Source: Pristionchus mayeri
Lineage: Eukaryota; Nematoda; Chromadorea; Rhabditida; Neodiplogasteridae
Direction: 5' to 3'
Assembly: GCA_036245805.1 (NCBI GenBank)
Contig: BTRK01000005.1
Location: 50,088,553 to 50,152,552 of the forward strand
DNA: 64,000 nucleotides
The translations under genes were made by a program, and so were the position numbers. Below the pieces are notes generated by a model. The model saw nothing but the letters and a program-made list of their open reading frames with translations, did no database searches and had not been told where the DNA came from. This document shows positions 12,801-27,800 of this stretch, piece after piece (within the stretch, counting starts at the first letter, position 1; each line of letters opens with the position of its first letter).

Positions 12801-15800
12801 AATATATAGGATATTAATGCTAAACGCTAAATATTACGATTACACGACTTTAAAAACTAAGCTCGTTTGAAAAAAGCTAGCAAATCATGAAAAATCGATG
12901 ACCCGGTTTTTTGTTTACAAATATGTTTAATTAATATTCTTTGTTTTTAGATCCAACGCACCCCATTTGAAGAATCAATGCCTTCCGGGCTTGCACTCCA
13001 TCGAAGGTTAGCTCACAATCAGTATGCATATGGTTCTCTATCTCCCCCCAAAAATCCAACGGTCACTAACAAATACGGGTTAACTCTGGAAAAAAACAAC
13101 TAACACTTTTACTAAAGGAATATTATTTAGCACCTTCTTAGTAGAAGAATAAGAAGTACGTAAAAGATTGGAAGTAGTGGCACTATTAGAAGAGCATCAT
13201 TCCTTACTCGCTCTAGATTACGGAACGAAAAATTGTCGGCTTCCCTTCGAGTTCAAAGTGAATTCAATGTTTTTTTGTTTATCACTGACTCAAAACATCA
13301 ATAAAAGAACAACTTGAGGATTCAACAAATAATAACAAACAACAAGGTGGTGGAACAAAAACAACAAAACAATATGGTCGATCCAGTGTGCGTGTGGTTG
13401 CAGTCATGTTTCCATTAGCTCTTCCGTGTTCTTCGACGTCCCTTTCCTTCACGAGATTCGATCTCCAAGGATCGAAGTTCTTCTGAACTTGGACGAATCC
13501 CACGGCCTTGAACGCCCTGAAAGTAGATAATTGTGCGGGGAGTTAAACAATTTTACCGAAGGCATGCAAGTATCGAAATCATGACGCCTCCACTATCATA
13601 TACTTATATTTAAAGCGTAGCGTGATGGCGTTTATTCGGATTATGCAATCGGTCATGAAACAGAGAGCGCTCGTAAACACTCTAGTATCTTTCAACCAAT
13701 AGGTGGGCAACTCCCCAACCACTGTATCCCAGTATCCCGACTAGTGGATGAGGAATTGCCCACCTAATGGTTGGAAGGAACCAGAGTAAGCTTAGCCACG
13801 ACCGATTGCGAAACCTACTCTGCTGGCACGGGAGCACCCGCGAAAGGCGGAATATTTACTGTAATATTACCGTACATATTCTGAGTTATCATAAGAACCA
13901 GCTGGATACGCCTCTTGCGTGGTATTGGGAGAGGAAAACGTGATAGTGGCGACTCACTTTTAGCAATCCGACAATTCGATTCCTTCCTGCGCTTCTTCGC
14001 TTCTCCATGGTCACGCACTCGTATGTTGAACTCCTCGCGATGCTCTGGATATAAACCAATATAAATAATCGAAACACGATAATTAGACAGCGTCGAAAAG
14101 CTGCTTGTTAATAAAAAAATGCTAAGAAACGATTTTTTATAATAAAACAGCTATTTAACGCGGTTAACAATCAAAATCGCGTTTAGAATGGTCAGAAAAA
14201 CGCGTTACGTTGCTACGTTGAAAATCGAACGATGGTGCTCCAAGTAAGTTAACGCTATAAAAATCGATAGAGTACGCATCAAATTATCACAATTCAATAA
14301 ACGCAGAATGAAAATAAAGCAAAAACAAACATTAGAAGGGGAAGAAACTGAGGCTCGAATGAAGGCTTCAGTTTGCGATTTGTTGGCTAATTGCCAAGCC
14401 ACTACCGTATTCACTTGAGAGCGCTAAATTTTCGTTGCGAGAGTTTTCATGTATGAATTCCCCGGAGCACTCCTTTAATGATGAATATCAATCTCCTGTA
14501 AAAATGTAAGGAAATAGGTCCATCTTGCGACAGAAAAATTGATGATAATCATTTTCACCAAAATAAGTAAGTTTGACCAAAGTGAGGGTGGGGGAGAACA
14601 TTTATACACCTCGTTTATCGAAATTTAGATGTTTACGGGTAATAATGGCCTACTGCTTCAAATAGCCAGTCTTACCAGTTTTGGCGAAAATGAATATCAT
14701 CAATTTTTTCTGTCGCATGGGTTCCTGCATTCTTACAGGAGATCCGTGTTATGCGAGGTTCTTTTTGCAGGGCTATCTCGAACAGCGAAACAAGACAGGA
14801 GGATATGCAGAACGGGAGAAGAGTTCGATATTTTCATGAGTGTTTAGATAATTATTACTATTATAGGAGAGCGAAATCATACGTACTCGTTCCTCAGGCG
14901 GACGTAGTTCGATGATGGCAGGGAGATGTTTGAGCCAGGTGAGATACAAACAAAAACGTGTGATTGTTTTTTGTTGCTGTTATAATTGTCACATCCGTAC
15001 AATGTTCTAGCTTCGTTGATTCAATTCTGAACAAAATTTGATAAAATTCACTTGTTCTTTATAAATTTAACAGTAACAAATCCAATCGACAGGTAATGCC
15101 GTCCCTACCAAGCTCTCCCTCCCTCTTCGATTCTCCTGTTAATATCGGTTGGTTTTTTCACAAACAACACTATTGAAATTTGACTTTGCTTTATAAATTT
15201 TTTTAGAAATAAGCTTGCTTTTGATAATGCCAGTCTATGAGTTTATGCTTCATCTTCCTATAAAGCAAAACGTTCAATACCCCGTTAAATGAAAACGAGC
15301 CAATTTCGTTTTTCCCTTCGCTTCAAATTTGAGAATTTGCTTCAAGCATGGAACAAACATAGAATATCTGTGCCATGTCCATTGTACTACAAATTTTATT
15401 TTTTATGGGTGTAAATTTAAGATTATTTACATTTTTTATTGATAAAACAAAATGATTGTTTAACAATCGTAATTTAACTGCTCAGTTTATATTTTTGTTT
15501 GTACATCGGTTTCTGTCCAGTCAGTCCTTTGAATTTTCGTGACTTTGATATAAAAGTGAATGAACACAATTCCTCTCAGAACGCGTTGCGACCGATCTGA
15601 ATCGAGAGAAATTTCCATTTCATGTGGAATGTTGAGTCTTCTTACAGTTATATTAATTGTCTAATTGCAGGTCGAAATTTGAGCAACTCTGATCCAGCAC
15701 TCAATGAGCTTGAGCAGAAGGATATACATACAATGCAGCAGAAAGAAGTGGCGGAGTCACGATATGATGGAAATGAATGTATGCATTAGCAATCCTATAA

Positions 15801-18800
15801 ATGCGCCTTAATTTGTTCTATGTTAACAGGAGAATTTCTTCTCTGTGTTTACACGATGTAAAATTTAATTGGTTTATTTAAATTTAATTTTAATTTGGAT
15901 GGATATTTGAACTGTCTTATTCTTTTTTTCCTATACTGACATTCAAATAAATAAAAATATTTCTAATTTTCTGTATGCAGCACGCCAACCGCCTCCAGTC
16001 CTTCTACCTCGGAAGCAATCGAATCTAAATTCTTGGAGATCGTCTTTTGCCGTTGCAACTGCGAGAGGAGTGCGTTTCTTTGAATATATTAGATTCTTAA
16101 AGAAATGGGAATTTTCAGTTGTTAACGATAAATGAAAGGTAAGTTGGTGTTGTGCCGTATGTCGTAACACATATTGTGTATAGGCCGTTCATTTTGTCGT
16201 CAGTAATTTAGAGGGACATGAAATTTCGATTTTTGGCAAAGGGTGGTGGGCTCTCGTGTTAGCGGAGTTCGCTATGGTTCGTGAAAAAAAAATTGTTTAA
16301 GGATCTTCTGGGATCCTGATGAGGGTCATTTTGACGCTTTGAACGAGTCTCTAGCTTCTCTAGAAGCCGAGATCTGATTTTCTGACATCGATTTTGCTGC
16401 AAGGCTGCAACAAATATGCGACCGTGCAGTAGCTTCAAAAAATTTTCCTGGGTAGTCTTCAGTCATATCTCCAACCTCTGAAAGTTTGGCCAGCTGGAAA
16501 AAATCCATGTAAGAATGATGCCGTTTTGAAAAGTACATTTCGATTGCGTCATCACTACGCATTGACTAGGCTATTGCATCATACCCCAATAGCAAAAAGA
16601 AAAATCTCCGATGAATTCGGTGCATAACGTCCTAGCCTCAGAATGTTATAATTCCTGTGCAAAAAGTTCAAACCCATTCCAAAAGTGTCCGGTGACTTAT
16701 GGGCGCGACTGTATATGTATAGAATGTATAGATATTCAAAATAGTAGTGAATATCTTTTTTGAGTAATGAGATTTAAGCAATGCCGTCAATTTTATCCCC
16801 AACATGGGCTAAGTATAATTTGATTTTACGGAAAACACGACATTTCACTCGGTCGCGTCGAGCGTCCGCCGACTTCGCAAAAGACAGACTGGTGTGACCG
16901 TAATTTCGTTCCTAGATAATTCTTTTAAATTCCCGCTTTTTTGCGATCTTAGCTATGGTATTTTAGCAACGTGTTATTCCGGAAATTATTCCGGCTACCA
17001 CAACCACTTTATCCGGCTACCAATATCGGAAATATCGTGTAAATTTGATCAAAATATGTAAAAAAAAATTCACTAGGAAGCATTTTTTTAAAATTTCGCA
17101 TTTATTAGTCATGGTGCTTTGTTTTTTTAACCACGACACACTAGGACTGTTTTTGTACTATTTTTTTGCGAAATATACTATTGCCGAAAATCAAGTAGAA
17201 GTATCTGATAATAACAAGAAAATTGCACGAAAGTGGATGGGTGAAATCACCGTTACTGATATAGTGGATAACCATGACAATTATTTGGAAATTTTCAAAT
17301 TATTGAATTCTTACGAATATTGCAGGTAATGAATCCGAGAGTACAGCTGCCGCAAGGAAGAACTGTTGATGGTGAGGATCGAGGATTTTTTTAATTACCC
17401 ATCCGGTATGGGCAGCCCCCATTGGGAACCCCCTTCGACGTATAGGGAGGGGTCATTGTGAAAATCGATAAAAGGTCATTGGTAGGTCAAGACTTAGTAC
17501 CATAACCAATCGATAGTACATTACACCCTGATACCGTAATCCGCGAATATCGCGAACTTATTTTATTTTTTAAAAAAGACCTGGTACCCTGCCCAATCGA
17601 TTGTACAGTACCCAAGACACTACGGTAACCCAGTTCCATGGGTTCCGATTCAGTTCCTTGGGTCAAACATTTGTCTAAAAATTCTAAATCGATTATAAAA
17701 TGATTCTACAGTAACGAGAGATACGGTAGGATAATTAAACATAATTTTACGATTGATTTTAATTTTTTAGAAAACAGTTTGACCCAAGGAACTGGATCTG
17801 ACCCATGGAACTGGGTTACGGTAGTGTCTTAGGCAGTTGGGTCCGGTACGAACATTTAAAAAAAAAAAAAGTCAGTTCGCGATATTCGGGGATACGGTAG
17901 CCATATACAGTACATGCTAATCGCCTTGCCCATATGCGGCCGCGGCGGCTCGCGGATTCCGCGGATCGATTTTGCGGGAAGCATGCAATTTTTCACCATT
18001 CAATTTTTTGATTTTCACATTCTCCATAAAATTTCGCATCGGATGGACTATTCGTTCATATTTTTAAAAATAGATAAATCGATATTTTGAATGCCGCAAT
18101 GCCTCAACCTACTGTAATCTCAGTTGCGAAAGCGACTGGCAAAGTGAAACCGCAAACTGCGATTCAATTCAATTCAATTCAATTTATCACGTCAGGTGGT
18201 TATCACCAGATGAGGATAGGTCTTATTCTTCGGTCGTTGTATGCCACCAGTACGGTCCAAGGGATCTTCTTAGGTCATCCTTCCAGCGCGCTCTAGGCTG
18301 TCCCTGGGGGCGAGTCTTGTTGTAAGGGATCCAGTCTGTAGATGCACGGCTCCATTGGTCCAATCCCATTCGTCCCAGCTTCTGGGCCCACTTAGTTTTC
18401 CTTGCCACTTGGTCTTCAAACTGCGATTACGGTAGGTTGAAGGATTGCGGCATTCAAAATATCGATTTATGTATTTTTTTAAAAATATGAATGAATCGTC
18501 CATCCGACGCGAAATTTTATGGAGAATGTGAAAAACAAAAAAATCGAATGGTGAAAAATTGCATGCTTCCCGCAAAATCGATCCGCGGAATCCGCGGGCC
18601 GCCGCGGCCGCATATGGGCAAGGCGATTAGCATGTACAGTACGGTATCTGATGGTATTGTATGATCGATTGGGTACGGTAACTAGTCTTGACCTACCGAT
18701 CGATTTTTCACCATGACCCATACGGATGGGCACCCCCCCCCCCCCCCCCCCCGCGCCATGATCCCTGCACAGCTACGGTCTGAATTAACATTATAAAAAA

Positions 18801-21800
18801 TAGTGAGCAATCTCTACTAAGGCAAACAGCCATCCTTTATGACGTATCTCCTGTAATAATGTAGGAATGGATGCGACAGAAAAACATTATGCAATTGAGA
18901 CCGTCTATTGCCTGAAAGTCGAATATAGTCAGATGTAGATATTGTCGACTATCTAGTCAGTTGGTCAATCGACTATGTGGTGTATCTCGGTCATTTTCAA
19001 CTGCTGATGAGTGAATGAGCGGTTGTCGTATAACACGGATCTCCTGTAAAAATGGAAAATGAGTGCCCTTTGCGACAGAAAAATATTTTGGGTCATGGAT
19101 TTCGCTGAAAACAGAAGGACTGACCAAAGTTTGAATGGGGAACACTCCTATCAACTTCATTTTTCAAAATTTGCATGTTTTGACCTACCACTTTGGAAGG
19201 CTGTATCTCGGTTACTTTTTGACCTACAGCGACCACATTTTTTTCCAATGGATGTGCATTCAGGTCATCTTTAAATAATTTCAGTTATGCTAAGTGCAGA
19301 AATTACGTTTTCACATTGTTTTGTTCGAAAAACATTTTCTTGAAATACATATGATCCTATACATATGATTCGAAAGTCGTCAGACATATTTTTCGAGAGC
19401 ACTACTAACGGTCTTCTTGCGTATATTTTTCTAAAGAAGACTAGGCGGGCTAAAACATCACGGTCCAAATCTAACCTTACTTTCTTTCCAGGCTAATATT
19501 CATAATTTGCTATTTGAAAAAATCTGTGAGTGAATTTACGCGGCTACTGCTCAAATCACGCTTCTGCTGGACTCGATTTATTTTGTGACGATTCCTTATC
19601 GTGCCTCCAATTCTTTTCTTTTTTTTAATTTTCTTCCGCGCTCCCCAAATTTACCTTTTCTTAATCCGGAAATTCTGCTCAATCTTTAAATCAATTATCG
19701 TATTTGATAAAATAATTCAAGGTATCCGTACTACAACGCCACCTTCCCGAGAACCTCGCGAGAGACATGGCACGTTGCCGGCTGACATGTTCGAAAGAGA
19801 AGTAGATGCAGAAAAAATCAGGTACAGTAAGATATATCATTACTGATTTTTTTTGAAAAGTAATGATCATAAGATTTAAGCCAACGTTAGGTGCTGTTTT
19901 GAAATTTGGTTTGACACCGTCGTGACGTTGAGTGTAGATATCATTAATGATCAATTATGCAATATGTTGCTTGTTTGGACTGCTTCGATTTTCAAGATTA
20001 GCAGCAAGTAAAAGAAAATATGCTACAGCGGAATAATGGGGGGACGACATTTGCGCAACTAAGCACTTCTCGCTTGGCAGAAGGCGTAGCAACTTGGGAG
20101 TTGTTTCATTATTACCAGTATGCCCTGTACTACATTTGCATATATACATTTTGTTACCAGGCGATATTGAGTTTCAACGTATAGGGGGTCATGGAAATCC
20201 ATATACCATGAACCCCGGGTCGTTTATTTGGAGTAAAACTCAATATCGCCTGGTAACGAAATTTCCTCTCACGAGAGAATCGGGACATTCTTGGTACAAT
20301 CTAAAAAATCGTTTTTGGGATATTAACAGTTCTGGGGGTAATCTATCGTCCAGAATCCGAATCCGGGTCGATCAGCAGCCTATCGATCCGCGGCTGCTGC
20401 AGCTGGCTGCAAAGATTTGAGAGTCTCGCTTTGACGCCTCTGGAAAAGGTTTCAAATCACTCCGATTTTGCTCAAAATTGACCAGTAGGCATAGCTTATG
20501 ATTCTTTCTGAATTCCCTGATCAATTTGTTGGTAGATCAAAACATGTCCTCTGGGCAGTTTTTGCTCCATAACTTTAACAGTTCGGAACACAAACAAACC
20601 AAACTTTTGCATCTTATAGAGCTTTCAATTCTGCATTTACTGGAATTTTTGTGGATTTTTGCCATGGGGTCTATCATGTTTCTCATACAAAAAACAACGA
20701 AAAATTGTGGGGTGTGTCAGTCCGCTCATACTGAAAATCGCATAAGTGTTTACGATTCGAACTCAATGGTTGAGGGTTCGATCCCCCATCGCGGAAAACA
20801 TGTTTTGCATGCATATTTACTTCATTTTCATCATTTGTGATGTTTTCCCAGCTGTCCGAATATTCCTTCTTATATACGGTAGAAAGAGATGCACGAACCA
20901 AAGTATAAAAATCGTCGCAAATGATGTAAATGGAGTAAATATGCATGCAAAACATGTTTTCCGCGATGGGGGATCGAACCCTCAACCATTGAGTTCGAAT
21001 CGTAAACACTTATGCGATTTTCAGTATGAGCGGACTGACACACCCCACAATTTTTCGTTGTTTTTCGTATGAGAAACATGATAGACCCCATGGTAAAAAT
21101 CCACAAAAATTCCAGTAGATGCAGAATTGAAAGCTCTATAAGATGCAAAAGTTTGGGTTGTTTGTGTTCCGAACTGTTAAAGTTATGGAGCAAAAACTGC
21201 CCAGAGGTCATGTTTTGATCTACCAAAAAATCGATCAGGGAAGTTAGAAAGAATAATAAGCTATGCCTACTGGTCAATTTTGAGCAAAATCGGAGTGATT
21301 TGAAACCTTTTCCAGAGGCGTCAAAGCGAGACTCTCAAATTTTTGCAGCCGGCTGCAGCAGCCGCGGATCGAGATAGGCAGCCGATCGACCCGGATTCGG
21401 ATTCTGGACGATAGAATACCCCCAGATCTACCAAAACCTCAAAATTGATTGCACCAAGATATGGGCGTTTTGTCCTGAATCTCTGGTGAGAGGCCTGATA
21501 TATGCGAATGTAGTACAGGGAATACTGGTAACAATGAAACAACTCCCACTTTGCTACGCCTTCTGCCAAGCAAGAAGTACTTAGTTGCGCAAATGTCGTC
21601 CCCCCGGAATAATACCTAACCTTTTCCACGCTTTGCACCCACTCACACTATCTATATTCACCGTCTGCTCACTTGAGGATGCCTTTACCTGTATGACCCT
21701 CTCAAAACAAAATAATGCTGTCAGCTGCCTTATACTTCAAGATGTGCTGAACGTTTCGTCAATTTTGCATTTCCGTCCTCTTGCAGCACACCGCTGTCTG

Positions 21801-24800
21801 GTTCGCCTTCCTCTGTTCACCACGATCGTGTCCTTATCCGATCCTCTTCGCACTCGGCTGTTGGCGGGTTCATGCGCCGTTCGCTACGCTTCCTACGTGG
21901 AGAGAGTGGCACAACACCACTCACGCCAATGACTTCTACAGACCCGTCTGTGTACACATCCTCGCTCTCCTTCTCGAGCGGCTCCATTTCTGCACCGGGT
22001 GCACCCATGCTCTCTAGCAAAGACTCTGCGTCTGCTTCAAATGACTATGTGCCGAGGCCGAAGACTCTACGCCACACACTCTCTTTCGGTTCGGACTTTT
22101 TTCCTCCTCTATTGTCGCCCTCGTCCTTGATCGAAGATATCGAAGAGGAGACAAACACTTCCGGGCATCTGAAAACGCCCATTCGGCGCATACCACATAG
22201 GCGCACCATGGGCGCTTTCCATGGCCGCCCATCGCCAGCAAAGGACCGTCTCAAATTACGGTATGTTTCATTTATTTTTTCATGAAACCGGAAGCATAAC
22301 GTTGCTTCTAAGTTCTCCAAATCTATTCTTACAACAGCTTTCATATTTTTTTTTTCTTTTGTGAACATTTTTTAGCTTGAAAAGCTGTCAACCATCTCAA
22401 TTTTAGCCTAGACTATTTGCGAACCCCTCGAAATTTGGGCAAAATTGATTGAACATTCTGGAATTCCGCTCCCCCTGTCTTAATGCCTAGGATAGGGGCC
22501 CTGAATTTTACAATTAAACCATTAAACTAACTATTCGGCTCTAACGACAAGACGGGCTTTGTCGCCCTCAATTCATTGTTCGGTTTGTCCTGCTGGTATT
22601 AGCGACCAATACGTGAGGCTAACCGCCCGTGTTTTTTACTAGACCATGGATACTAACGTTTATTTTATCTGTGGAGGCAAACCGCGTTGCAAACTCGGGC
22701 TTATCGTAGTCAGCAGCTTTCTTTACAATTAGTTTTCTATGTTCTGAAGATATTGCATGTCAATTGATGATTATTGCATGACATTTTTGTCACAATGCAA
22801 CTGTAATACACCCATCATATCGTATTCAGTTTGATATTTTAATGTTCACTATATTTTCATTCTGGGTTCTCAAGTGTGTGGCGAGCGGTTGAGTGCGAGT
22901 TCGTCTCTCCGTCTCCGATTCCTCCCGCCCGGATTCCCTCTCCCAGACGCGTTTGGCACGCGGGAGTTGTACGCCACCTTGATGAGTCGCCATCTCTACA
23001 TCGGGACCATCAATGCCAGGACGCTCGCGACCAAGGACAAGCAGACCGAGTTGGAGCTCGCCCTCGACAAGATCAAATGGGACGTGCTTGCAGTGCAGGA
23101 GTCTAGGATTGTGGGTTGTGCTTCATTCAACCTTCAGTCTTCAGGCACTGTAGTGTTCCATTCTGGCGGGCCCACTGCTTCCCATGGCGTGGCTTTCCTA
23201 CTCCGACCGCACCTTGCGCGCGGAGCCGTGTTCAATGGTCTCTCCCCCCGCTTGGCCACTCTCTCCCTCTCAGACCTGCGGCTCTTTCTGGTCTGCGCTT
23301 ACGCCCCAACCTCTTCCTACGACGACCAGGCGTACGAGGACTTCATGGACCAGATTGAGACCGCCCTGAAGAGTGCCCCAAGAGAGATCCTGGTCGGTGA
23401 CTTCAACTGTCGAGTGGCGAGAGAACCAGGCAATGAAATATATGTCGGTGATTTCGCCTCCTCGACCCCGAACCCACGCGGTCGGACCTTCATTGAAGTC
23501 TGTGTGAGGAACAGGATGCGGCTATGGAACACGTTCCCCAAGTGGCGGCTCGGACGGATCTGGACCTGGCGCTCCCCCAACGGCTCAACATTCCATCAAA
23601 TTGACTACGTTGCAGCGCCCACCACAGCGAGAGTAGTCAATTGCGGGGTCGTTGGAAGGTTCGAGTTCAACTCGGATCATCGCCTCGTCCGTCTATGTCT
23701 CTCTCTCCCCGACAAGGTCAGGCAGAAAAGATGCAGAGAGCGGCTTGATTTCGATCGGGTAGCTTTTACTGCCAACGCATCCCTCCTTGCGTCACTGCCC
23801 CTTGGTCGCCCCAATTCTGCCACCGATTCCTACTGCAAGATCAAGGCTTTCACTGAGACCGCGGCAGTCAACTGTTGGAGGAAGCGCCATTCCCCACCCT
23901 GGATCTCGACCGCAACAAAGAACCTTCTTGCCACACGTCACCAATTGCAATCCAATTCGCAAGGAACTGTCGCCTATTCCATCGCATGCAAGGCTGCTCG
24001 AATGAGTCTCATAGCGGATATCAGGAAACGGAAGGAAGAACAAGCACGGCAAGCAGCGATGATGGGAAGGAGCATTGTGAAGTGCATGCTGTCTCTTCAG
24101 TCGTCGAAGCAGCGTCTTCTCGTCCCCGATCCTGTCTCTGGTGCACTATTTCAAGCAGCAACCAAGACAGCGGTGAAGACCTTCTTTGAGGACCTCTACA
24201 CGCCAGGAGTGCAGCTTCCTCTCACTGTGTCCCCTCCCGCTCTAGACCCATTGCCACCCTTCCAATCCGATGAAATCAGGCATGCGATGTCTCTCCTGAA
24301 ATGCGGCCATTCCCCTGGTTCGGATGGGATTCTCCCTGAGATGCTCTTCCTCGCCAGAGATCACTTGGCCCCAGACATCGCTGATCTGCTCAATCGACTG
24401 GTTGCCGGAGACGCAGTTCCAAGCGATTTGACGGAAGCAGTCGTTTCATTGTTGCATAAGAAGGTAGATCCTAAGAACATCGGCAATTTCCGCCCCATTT
24501 CGCTGCTCACCGTCACTCTCAAGACGATGACAAGGGTGATTTTGAGAAGATTCGAGCAAGTGTTGGAAGAGAATGAATCGACGACCCAAACCGGTTTTCG
24601 TCGCGGATTCAGCACCCTCGATAACCTTCATGCGATCAAGCAGGTAGCAGAAAGAGCCCACGAGTACGGTATCCCTATCTACTTGGCGTTTGTCGACTTC
24701 CGCAAGGCCTTCGACTGCGTTGAGTGGAATGCTTGCTGGAACGCCCTCTTCTTCTTCGGAGCCCACCCCATCCTCGTCCACCTTCTGCGTCGTCTTTACG

Positions 24801-27800
24801 AGTCTTCTTCCACACTCATTCGAGTAAACGAAGAACTCGTCCCTGTCACCGTGAGAAGAGGAGTTCGCCAAGGGGATACACTCTCCCCTCGCCTTTTCAA
24901 CGCTGTGTTAAGATCTGCGATGGACAAGATTGACTGGGAGAAGGATGGAATCCAAATAGATGGGAGGAATCTATGCCATTTTGAGTACGCGGACGATGTA
25001 GTTCTCATCGCGAAGTCGCGACCCGAATTGGAGAAAATGTTGAAGAAGTTGATGAGCGCTTGCAGAAGTCTCGAAAAAGGTCTCGAAATCAATGCAGCAA
25101 AGACCAATCTACTCACCTCCTGCACCTCTACCAGGAATCCAATCACTATTGACAATCTACGGTTCGAATTTGTCGAAAGAGCCACATATCTAGGAGGGCG
25201 AATCAGTCTTCCCCTAGATCACTCCGACGAAAGTGAACATCGGATTGGACTGGGCTGGTACGCATGGAGTAAGCTGTCCCATCTTCTATCGTCACGCCTT
25301 TTGCCCATGAAGATCAGGCGACGGCTCTTTGAAAGCTGCATCACAAGTACAGTACTCTACGGATGCGAAGTCTGGGCATTACGATCGAGTGAGAAGGAAC
25401 GACTGAGTGTTACTCAACGAAATATGGAACGGAGGATGTTGGGAGTTACGATCAGAGATCGTTGGAAGAATGAGCGAGTTCGTGGAATCACCAAGCTAAG
25501 AGACTGGGTCGAGGAGGGATTGAAACGGAAAGCACGGTGGGCACTCAAAATTAGGCAAATGAATCTGGAGCAGTGGAGTCGCGCTACTACAGTCTGGACA
25601 CCCTACAACAGGAGCCGCCCCCCTGGGAAGCCACGCGTACGCTGGAGAGACGACCTTAGCCGAGCCATTGGCACACATTGGTGGAGTGCAACCTATGCAG
25701 AATATAGACAAATCCTCATCTGAGCAAACTGCCTGATATGATAAACTGATTGATTGATTGATTGATTAATTATTTTCAAAACTTTCCTGTAATTTCAGAG
25801 AATCCCTCGAAGTGTTCTCACTTGTGAGTGAGGAGCACGCAACCCCCTTTGTTGTACGATGGTTTGTACCTGGTGTACTCCTTATCCCATTCCTTCCTTA
25901 GTTGCTCTCTTTCATCCCAAATGCACTACAGCACGCTTATCCTTCATATTTATCTGCATCTAACATCAACCTTTTTACCTTTTTTTATAAATTCTCTTTT
26001 TTTCTTTCTTGCTCTACTTCTGCACGCGATTCATGAAATCAAAATTTGTAATCAGTATCCAAATATGTAATTTAACTAAAAAGTGTGTCTGATATCAGCG
26101 CGTTTGCGTAAGAATCGAGCAAGAGTCGGCACAGGCCAAACATATCATTTCTATGTATTGTAACTCTGTGATTTGGGGTAATGAAAACGATGAAAACGCG
26201 ATGAAAACGATTCGCACACTCATTTTGCACCCAGAGCCTCCGTTAGCCCCAGACGTCATCACGTCGAAAACAGGTTTTCGCCATATCGTCTCTCCGGAAG
26301 GTGCTAAAATTACTCAAGTAAGGTTACCGATGTAGAATTTGATGCTTCTTTCATGAATTATTAAAATAAATTTTAAAAATTCAACTTTGCTCTATGCCAA
26401 AAGCATGCTTAGCGAGTTACATGGGTGGATTCGCCGTAATGAGAGAATTCAGAATCTATATTTTTGTCCGTTTTGGCGCCAGGAAACCGAAAATTGAAAG
26501 CATTTAGTGAGCCGAAATCTGGAGAAAACTTTTTCTCCAGATTTCCGCTCAAAATGGACGAAAATATAGATTCTGAATCCTCTCATCACGGCGAATCCAA
26601 CCATATAACTCGCTTTATACAGAAAAGATGATTTTTTAAAAATTTATTTTAATTATTCATGAAAAATGAAGTATAAACGTAATCAGCATCAAATTCTACC
26701 CCGGGAACCTTACTCACGTAATCTTAGCACCTTCCGGAGAGGCTACATACGTAAACACCTGCTTTCGACGTGACGACGTCTGGGGACAACGGAGGCTCTG
26801 CGCGCAAAATGAGTGTGCCCATCATTTTCAGCACATTCGATAACCCCAAAGCACAAACTTGTAGAGAACATTTTTTGGCTGTGCGAATCCATTCGGATCT
26901 GCTCGCTTCTTAGGCAAAAGGGCTCATATGTCTTAATTAGACTTAATAAAACACTAATCAATTTTAAAATATTTCAGAACTATTTCAGGCCTGGTGAAAG
27001 ATCTCGAGTTGACAAGAAAAAGGAAAGCGGGGGATCAACGAGAGTTAAGATGCTCGATTCTCTGTCAAACGCATTCTTCAGCGAGCGGAAGAGTAAAAAA
27101 TCGGTATGTTATGTGAAGCGGTTTCTCTATTAAAGTGCTGCATCTCGCAGCTCCTTAAGCCTGTCGCTTTATAGCGTCTTCGAGTCCCTGCTGGAATTAT
27201 GGCTAACCCTAAATAGCGTCAGTTCTCAGTTTACCTCCGAACGTCGGCTAAACAATATGTCAAAACAAACATGTCTAATGGTTCGGAAGTCTCAATGTAC
27301 GACTTACCTGAGTGGGTCTACTCCTGACACCACTATTGCTACCCCGATTTGGGATTCTGCAGTAGTACCTCAAAATCTCAATTCTCTAACATTTTTTTCG
27401 AGTGGGGGATTGATCATGGTCAAACAAATAGTATTTTTACACCCTGAGCACTCCTTGGCTCCAGATGTCGTCGCCTGGACAACATGTTTTCGCCCATTTC
27501 TCTTCAATAGAATATGCTAAAATTTAATTTTTTTCTTCAAATTTTTCGTTTCTCAGATTTTTTTGATTTCGAAAATTAAAGTTACACAACACCCTTAAAA
27601 ATGACATATTATTATTCCTGGAACTTATAAATATGACATTGCGACTCTGGTCACGACCAATGGAAGCGCGCGGTTTCAAATGTGAATATTTTGTATACGG
27701 TAGTTGGAACATAAAAGCACGGTTAGACACTTTTTCTATTCCAAATTCATCCTCGCTTCTCCCCCGATGTATTAGGTTGTAACAAAAGTTTTGCCCGATT

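Noticed and set aside
14902..14941. A 40-nt exon candidate between exons 14 and 15
   Set aside because: No phase of this segment fits both neighbours, and one frame has an immediate stop.
16119..16138. A 20-nt microexon with TTTTCAG and GTAAGT signals
   Set aside because: It leaves two bases over and makes the following exon (17326) start with an in-frame stop.
19492..19524. Short exon after CTTTCCAG with a GTGAGT donor
   Set aside because: In the phase required by the previous exon it begins with a stop, and direct joining of 17371 to 19722 is in frame.
20683..21072. Similar reading frames on both strands, about 108 codons each
   Set aside because: They are mirror copies in the two arms of a foldback and show no start context, family or splice support.
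22874..22981. GTG at 22874 as start of the RTE protein
   Set aside because: The first ATG in frame, 22982, lies directly before the endonuclease domain, and the upstream 36 codons have no conserved content that I recognise.
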